Source: JANWYU01 sp964655485
GTDB taxonomy: Bacteria > Bdellovibrionota > Bdellovibrionia > Bdellovibrionales > Bdellovibrionaceae
Direction: 5' to 3'
NCBI GenBank assembly: GCA_964655485.1
Contig: CAZZMS010000083.1
Location: 1 to 18,207 of the forward strand
DNA: 18,207 nucleotides
Part shown: positions 15,126 to 18,207 of the stretch, piece after piece
Numbering within the stretch: the stretch's first letter is position 1
Layout: each line of letters begins with the position of its first letter
Translations under genes and position numbers: made by a program
The notes under the pieces: model-generated
Told to the model about the DNA's origin: nothing
The model's input: the letters and a program-made list of their open reading frames with translations, nothing else
Databases searched by the model: none

Positions 15126-15619
15126 TCGATTTTTTAATGGCTTATAAAAAGTATGATCCTGCGGCTAAATCCCTCTTAGAAATTGCTTTGCTCTACCCTG
15201 GGCCAAAAGCCATGGCTTTTCATCGCGTGGCTCATGTCTTGTATTCTTATCGGTTCTTTTTTTTAGCGCGGTTGATGAGTGAGTTGGCGCGTTGGCTAAC
15301 GGGAATTGAAATTCATCCGGGAGCAAAAATTGGTAAACGCCTGGTGATTGATCATGGGATGGGTGTGGGAATTGGCGAGACCGCTGTCATTGGGGATGAC
15401 TGTATTCTGTTTCACGGAGTCACACTTGGGGGTAACCAATTCCATCCTGTCAAGCGGCACCCGACTTTGGGTAACCGTGTTTTGGTGGGGGCTCACTCGG
15501 TTTTACTTGGCCCCATTGAAATCGGAGATGACAGCAAAATTGGCGCAGCCAGTGTCGTGACCAAAAATGTGCCCCCGAGAAGTCGTGTTACTGGAGTGAA
15601 TCAGATTCAGTCTTTGTAA
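15122..15619 (+). CDS. cysE: serine O-acetyltransferase, short form
   Basis: Hexapeptide-repeat acetyltransferase: acetyl-CoA + L-serine to O-acetylserine, the cysteine precursor. A short N-terminal helical part (FHRVAHVLYSYRFFFLARLMSELARWL) leads into the left-handed beta-helix, with GIEIHPGAKIG, then the catalytic IDHGMGVGIGETA and the CoA-site region HGVTLGGN, KRHPTLG and IGAASVVTKNVPP. Asp of the DIHP motif in Escherichia coli CysE is Glu here, a common variant. With the GTG start the product is 165 aa, well short of the 273 aa of Escherichia coli CysE; it lacks the N-terminal hexamerisation domain and has a short C-terminal tail, as in the EpsC/SatA-like short class. No cysK is nearby. 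The AGGAG site and GTGA overlap favour GTG 15122 over ATG 15104. Its 3' end overlaps the convergent methyltransferase gene by 13 bp. Confidence 0.9.
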   Translation: MIDFLMAYKKYDPAAKSLLEIALLYPGPKAMAFHRVAHVLYSYRFFFLARLMSELARWLTGIEIHPGAKIGKRLVIDHGMGVGIGETAVIGDDCILFHGVTLGGNQFHPVKRHPTLGNRVLVGAHSVLLGPIEIGDDSKIGAASVVTKNVPPRSRVTGVNQIQSL

Positions 15620-16266
15620 AGGAGTATCAAAAACTCAGCTTTTTTATTGATGAGTTCGCGGGGTAACTCCCTGGCTGGTCCCTCGTAAACCCACTGAGTC
15701 TCTTGTGTTAGATCACACCCTAAGAGTATGGCGTTCGGGCCCCAATGCTGGCGAGCCTCTTCAAGTGTTTTCGTGAGCCGATAAGGCGTATCCATGATCA
15801 CAAGAGGCCAAGGCAGAGTTTTAAATTGTTGCCATGCTTGCTTTCTAGCCTCCGTTTCTTGGGGAAGAAAGCCATAGAATAAAAAAGAACGTAGAGGTCG
15901 GGAGGTGTAACTGAGCAGAGTCATCAAACTGGAAGCCCCCGGTAGAGCCTCAATGCGCACTCCACGTTGGCGTAGGCCTGCCACCAGTTGGTAACCCGGA
16001 TCACAAAAGTTGGGTGTACCACTGTCTGAGATCAGAGCTAGGTCTGACTCGGTGGCTAGGCGAACTAATTCATCTACATCAACAGGGGAGCTATGTTCAT
16101 TCAATTGATACAAAGGCTTTCCGCTGATGCCGATGGTGCGTAGCCAGCGGCTACTCTCTTTGCGTTCCTCCACAATAATGGCTGAGCAAGTTTTGAGTAT
16201 CGCAATAGCGCGAAGCGTAAAGTCATCGGGGTGACCAATCGGAACGGGGACAATGTAAAGAGCCAT
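15607..16266 (-). CDS. RsmI-like SAM-dependent methyltransferase, short form
   Basis: Member of the tetrapyrrole methylase/RsmI superfamily. RsmI 2'-O-methylates C1402 of 16S rRNA. Seen from the ATG at 16266 (219 aa): the N-terminal LYIVPVPIGHPDDFTLRAI, the SAM-site segment ISDSGTPNFCDPGYQLV (79-95) and PGASSLMTLLS (109-119), then FYGFLP (130-134). It is shorter than RsmI (about 286 aa in Escherichia coli), and the EDTRxT motif reads EERKESSRWL (33-42). It therefore belongs to a divergent branch whose substrate may not be C1402, so no gene symbol is given. An in-frame TTG at 16293 would add nine residues; the ATG matches the family N-terminus better. It is divergent from the phnD-type gene and convergent with cysE. 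Confidence 0.85.
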   Translation of the reverse strand: MALYIVPVPIGHPDDFTLRAIAILKTCSAIIVEERKESSRWLRTIGISGKPLYQLNEHSSPVDVDELVRLATESDLALISDSGTPNFCDPGYQLVAGLRQRGVRIEALPGASSLMTLLSYTSRPLRSFLFYGFLPQETEARKQAWQQFKTLPWPLVIMDTPYRLTKTLEEARQHWGPNAILLGCDLTQETQWVYEGPARELPRELINKKAEFLILLYKD

Positions 16267-16285
16267 ACTCAGGCATGAGTCCCGT

Positions 16286-16332
16286 TTGGCCAAGAAAAAG
16301 TCAAGGTTTGTTCAAAGAAAAATCGTGGCCAA
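16286..16332. repeat. TGGCCAA direct repeat in the divergent spacer
   Basis: TTGGCCAA (palindromic, 16286-16293) and TGGCCAA (16326-16332) occur 39 bp apart in the roughly 114-bp spacer between the methyltransferase and phnD-type genes. The spacing is close to four helical turns, so both copies could face the same side of the DNA and be operator sites. No regulator is identified, and the motif is short enough for chance. Confidence 0.25.
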
Positions 16333-16380
16333 TTGCAGGGGGCTTTGTTAAAAACGAGTTCGCTGCAAAAAGGGGTGATT

Positions 16381-17277
16381 ATGACTAAATGGCTTGGGTT
16401 GCTGTTATCTGTTGTTATGGTCGCTTGCACAGGGAAAAAAGCGGAACTGGGAAGTGCCGAAAATCCTATAAAGATTTTCTTTACTCCCTCAGTGGATGCG
16501 AAAGTGATTGATGCCAACTCTAAGGCCCTCAAGGAGTACCTCGAGTCGGTAACACCTTACAAGTACCAGATCTCCATTCCCCAATCCTATATTGCGGTGG
16601 TCGAGGCTTTTGGGACCAAAAAGGCTGATGTGGCTGCTTTTACAACTTACGGCTACATTCTAGCTCACGAGAAGTATGGAGTAGAGGCTCACTTCACGGT
16701 TTTACGCCATGGAAGTGCCGATTATAAAAGCCAATTTATCGCCCGTGAAGATAGCGGCATCAAAAGCATTGAAGATTTAAACGGCAAAAAAATCGCGTTC
16801 GTAGATCCTGCTTCAGCTTCGGGCTATTTGTTACCTTTAAAGTCCTTGCAGGATAAAAACATTAAGCCCAAAGAAACCGTATTCGCGGGAAAGCACGATA
16901 ACGTAGTTACCATGGTTTACAATAAACAAGTGGAGGCTGGGGCTACATTTTGGTCTCCCGAGGATGAAGAGGGAATTCAAGACGCCAGGCGTTTGGTGAA
17001 GACCCAATTCCCTGATGTGGAAAAAGTGGTGAAAATCATTGGGCTTACGGACTCGATTCCCAACGATCCCATTGTGTTCCGTAAGGATCTTCCTGAAGAC
17101 ATGAAAAAGGCGTTGGCAGAGGCCTTCCTGAAGTTCATCAATTCCCCCCAAGGCAAAGAGGCTTTTAAAAAAATTTATGGGGTCGATGGCATTAAGCGAG
17201 CGAGTGATGCGGATTATGACAAGGTCAGAGCTATGTTAAAAGCTCTCGGAAAAAATGCGACCGATTTTGTAAAGTAG
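16381..17277 (+). CDS. phnD: PhnD-type phosphonate/phosphite-binding lipoprotein
   Basis: Substrate-binding protein of a phosphonate-type ABC transporter. The ATG at 16381 follows an AAAAGGGG site; an in-frame ATG at 16333 is less likely because it would bury the signal peptide. Residues 1-15 are a lipoprotein signal with lipobox MVAC (lipidated Cys16), so the protein is membrane-tethered. Family features are the start of the mature domain (IKIFFTPSVDAKVIDANSKAL), the SYIAVVEAFGTKKADVAAFTTYGYILA segment that lines the pocket (69-95), VDPASASGYLLPL (141-153) and EAGATFW (185-191). Length (298 aa) is normal. The PhnD family also includes phosphite and related oxyanion binders, so the ligand is open. 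It is followed after 95 bp by the matching ATPase. Confidence 0.9.
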   Translation: MTKWLGLLLSVVMVACTGKKAELGSAENPIKIFFTPSVDAKVIDANSKALKEYLESVTPYKYQISIPQSYIAVVEAFGTKKADVAAFTTYGYILAHEKYGVEAHFTVLRHGSADYKSQFIAREDSGIKSIEDLNGKKIAFVDPASASGYLLPLKSLQDKNIKPKETVFAGKHDNVVTMVYNKQVEAGATFWSPEDEEGIQDARRLVKTQFPDVEKVVKIIGLTDSIPNDPIVFRKDLPEDMKKALAEAFLKFINSPQGKEAFKKIYGVDGIKRASDADYDKVRAMLKALGKNATDFVK

Positions 17278-17372
17278 TTCAATTATAGCTTGAAAGGATT
17301 TCCATCGTTTTGACTTTTTGCCTCAGGCATGGCTCTTTCGGCTCACAGAGCTTTTAGGAAAGTGAGGGTGGA

Positions 17373-18149
17373 GTGAGTGTTGAAAAAATTATTGAGGTGC
17401 GCTCCCTAAAAAAAACTTATCCCAACGGAACGCAAGCCTTGAAGGGGCTTAGCTTTGACGTTAAAAAAGGCGAGTTTTTAGTCGTCATTGGTCTTTCAGG
17501 TTCGGGGAAGTCAACGCTTCTGCGCTGCTTGAATCGTCTTCACCAGCCAACCTCCGGGGAGATTTTGTTTCACGGTCAAAATGTCGCAGGAGAGCTCAGT
17601 CCCGTTCAAATCCGCCAATTAAGAAAAAAAATCGCCATGATTTTTCAGCACTTCAATTTAATTCCCCGTCATACGGTTTTATCCAATGTGTTGATGGGCC
17701 GATTGTCTGACACACCTACTTGGAAAAGTTTTTTGGGTCTTTTTTCTAAGGAAGATAAAGAGCAAGCTCTGCGTTACTTAGAGTTGGTGGGGATTCGTGA
17801 TAAAGCCTATATGCGTGCTGATCAGCTTTCTGGCGGGCAACAACAACGGGTAGCTATCGCTCGGGCGCTCACGCAAAATCCCGAAGTGTTACTGGCGGAT
17901 GAGCCTGTGGCCTCTTTGGATCCCGCCACTTGTCACGTGGTCATGGATTATTTGAAGAAGGTGAATCAGGAATTGGGAATTACCATTATAGCAAATTTGC
18001 ACTTTTTAAGTTTAGTCCGTGAATATGCGACTCGCGTGATTGCCCTAAAGGCGGGAGAGATTGTGTTTGAAGGTTCACCCTCAGAGATTAATGATTCTTG
18101 GTTTGAAAGAATTTATGGTGCGGGAACGAAAGAGGTTCATATCCACTAG
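17373..18149 (+). CDS. phnC: PhnC-type phosphonate ABC transporter ATPase
   Basis: ATPase of the same uptake system. The ABC motifs are Walker A GLSGSGKS (40-47), Q-loop Gln92 (FQHFNLIPR), signature LSGGQ (152-156), Walker B EVLLADEP (171-178), D-loop SLDP and switch His210 (ANLH). The GRLSDTPTWKSFLGLF segment (109-124) is typical of PhnC rather than general amino-acid ATPases. Length (258 aa) is normal. The start is a GTG with a purine-rich upstream region (AGGAAAG, GAGGG). The family's usual order is substrate protein, ATPase and permease, or ATPase, substrate protein and permease; the permease phnE is expected downstream of the window. Confidence 0.93.
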   Translation: MSVEKIIEVRSLKKTYPNGTQALKGLSFDVKKGEFLVVIGLSGSGKSTLLRCLNRLHQPTSGEILFHGQNVAGELSPVQIRQLRKKIAMIFQHFNLIPRHTVLSNVLMGRLSDTPTWKSFLGLFSKEDKEQALRYLELVGIRDKAYMRADQLSGGQQQRVAIARALTQNPEVLLADEPVASLDPATCHVVMDYLKKVNQELGITIIANLHFLSLVREYATRVIALKAGEIVFEGSPSEINDSWFERIYGAGTKEVHIH

Positions 18150-18201
18150 CTGGAGTCTTGGAGAGCCTAGCTTTTTGCGATTTGGAGCGGCTTACATACA
18201 T

Positions 18202-18207
18202 ATGAAA
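18202..18207 (+). CDS. possible start of next gene, cut by window edge
   Basis: An ATG at 18202 followed by AAA lies 11 bases after GGAGCGG, a plausible if distant ribosome binding site. The position right after the PhnC-type ATPase suits the permease gene phnE, but only two codons are visible. Confidence 0.2.

Noticed and set aside
17278..17372. Promoter or hairpin between the phnD- and phnC-type genes
   Set aside because: TTGACT at about 17313 has no matching -10 box, and the short GCTCT/AGAGC repeat has no T-run; the genes are probably cotranscribed.
18150..18180. Terminator after the phnC-type gene (TAGCT repeats followed by TTTTT)
   Set aside because: The two CTAGC copies do not form a continuous stem, and a permease gene is expected to follow.
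1..18207. CRISPR array or phage module
   Set aside because: No regularly spaced repeats and no phage structural, integrase or lysis genes were seen.

Overview
The window looks like chromosome of a Bdellovibrionota-type bacterium (Bdellovibrio and relatives). The pointers are an N-terminal GYF-like domain fused to TPRs, of a kind I associate with that group, a degenerate GGDEF protein with an intact I-site, and an MCE protein with a long beta-rich C-terminus. This placement is inference from protein style; no rRNA or taxon-specific marker is present. Base composition is near balanced over most of the window and visibly AT-richer in the first 1.8 kb.

Layout. (1) 1-1764, accessory region: a decayed IS3-type (IS2-like) transposase orfA, about 200 bp of gene-free DNA, then a compact three-gene unit on the + strand: a 105-aa exported-looking protein, a 139-aa protein with a GRDP-like (DUF1399-type) W-H...C...HH motif, and a GNAT acetyltransferase. 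(2) 1826-5197, minus strand: nadB (L-aspartate oxidase), serS (seryl-tRNA synthetase), tRNA-Ser(UGA) and tRNA-Val(GAC), in that order of transcription. (3) 5297-15619, plus strand: nine nearly gapless genes, most overlapping or a few bases apart. They encode a membrane protein with a periplasmic domain, a pseudo-receiver/coiled-coil/degenerate-GGDEF protein, alanine racemase (alr), the three core parts of an Mla-type lipid transporter (permease, ATPase, MCE protein), a GYF-like/TPR membrane protein, a secreted unknown and a short serine O-acetyltransferase. (4) 15607-16266, minus strand: a short RsmI-like methyltransferase converging on the acetyltransferase with overlapping 3' ends. (5) 16381 to the end, plus strand: a PhnD-type binding lipoprotein and a PhnC-type ATPase, with the permease presumably just beyond the edge.

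How the genes work together. The long plus-strand operon has an envelope theme: D-alanine supply for peptidoglycan (alr), lipid movement between inner membrane and outer envelope (MlaE/F/D-like), and two upstream genes that could be a membrane sensor and a c-di-GMP-binding effector. Its MCE protein has a C-terminal beta domain ending in Phe, which suggests one polypeptide could reach from inner to outer membrane. The minus-strand unit supplies NAD synthesis and serine tRNA charging, with the synthetase gene directly before a cognate tRNA gene. The phn-type genes form a separate uptake system for a phosphorus oxyanion or organophosphonate.

The most likely undescribed items are the accessory three-gene unit (485-1764) beside the dead IS element, and the pairing of the 5297 membrane protein with the degenerate GGDEF protein.
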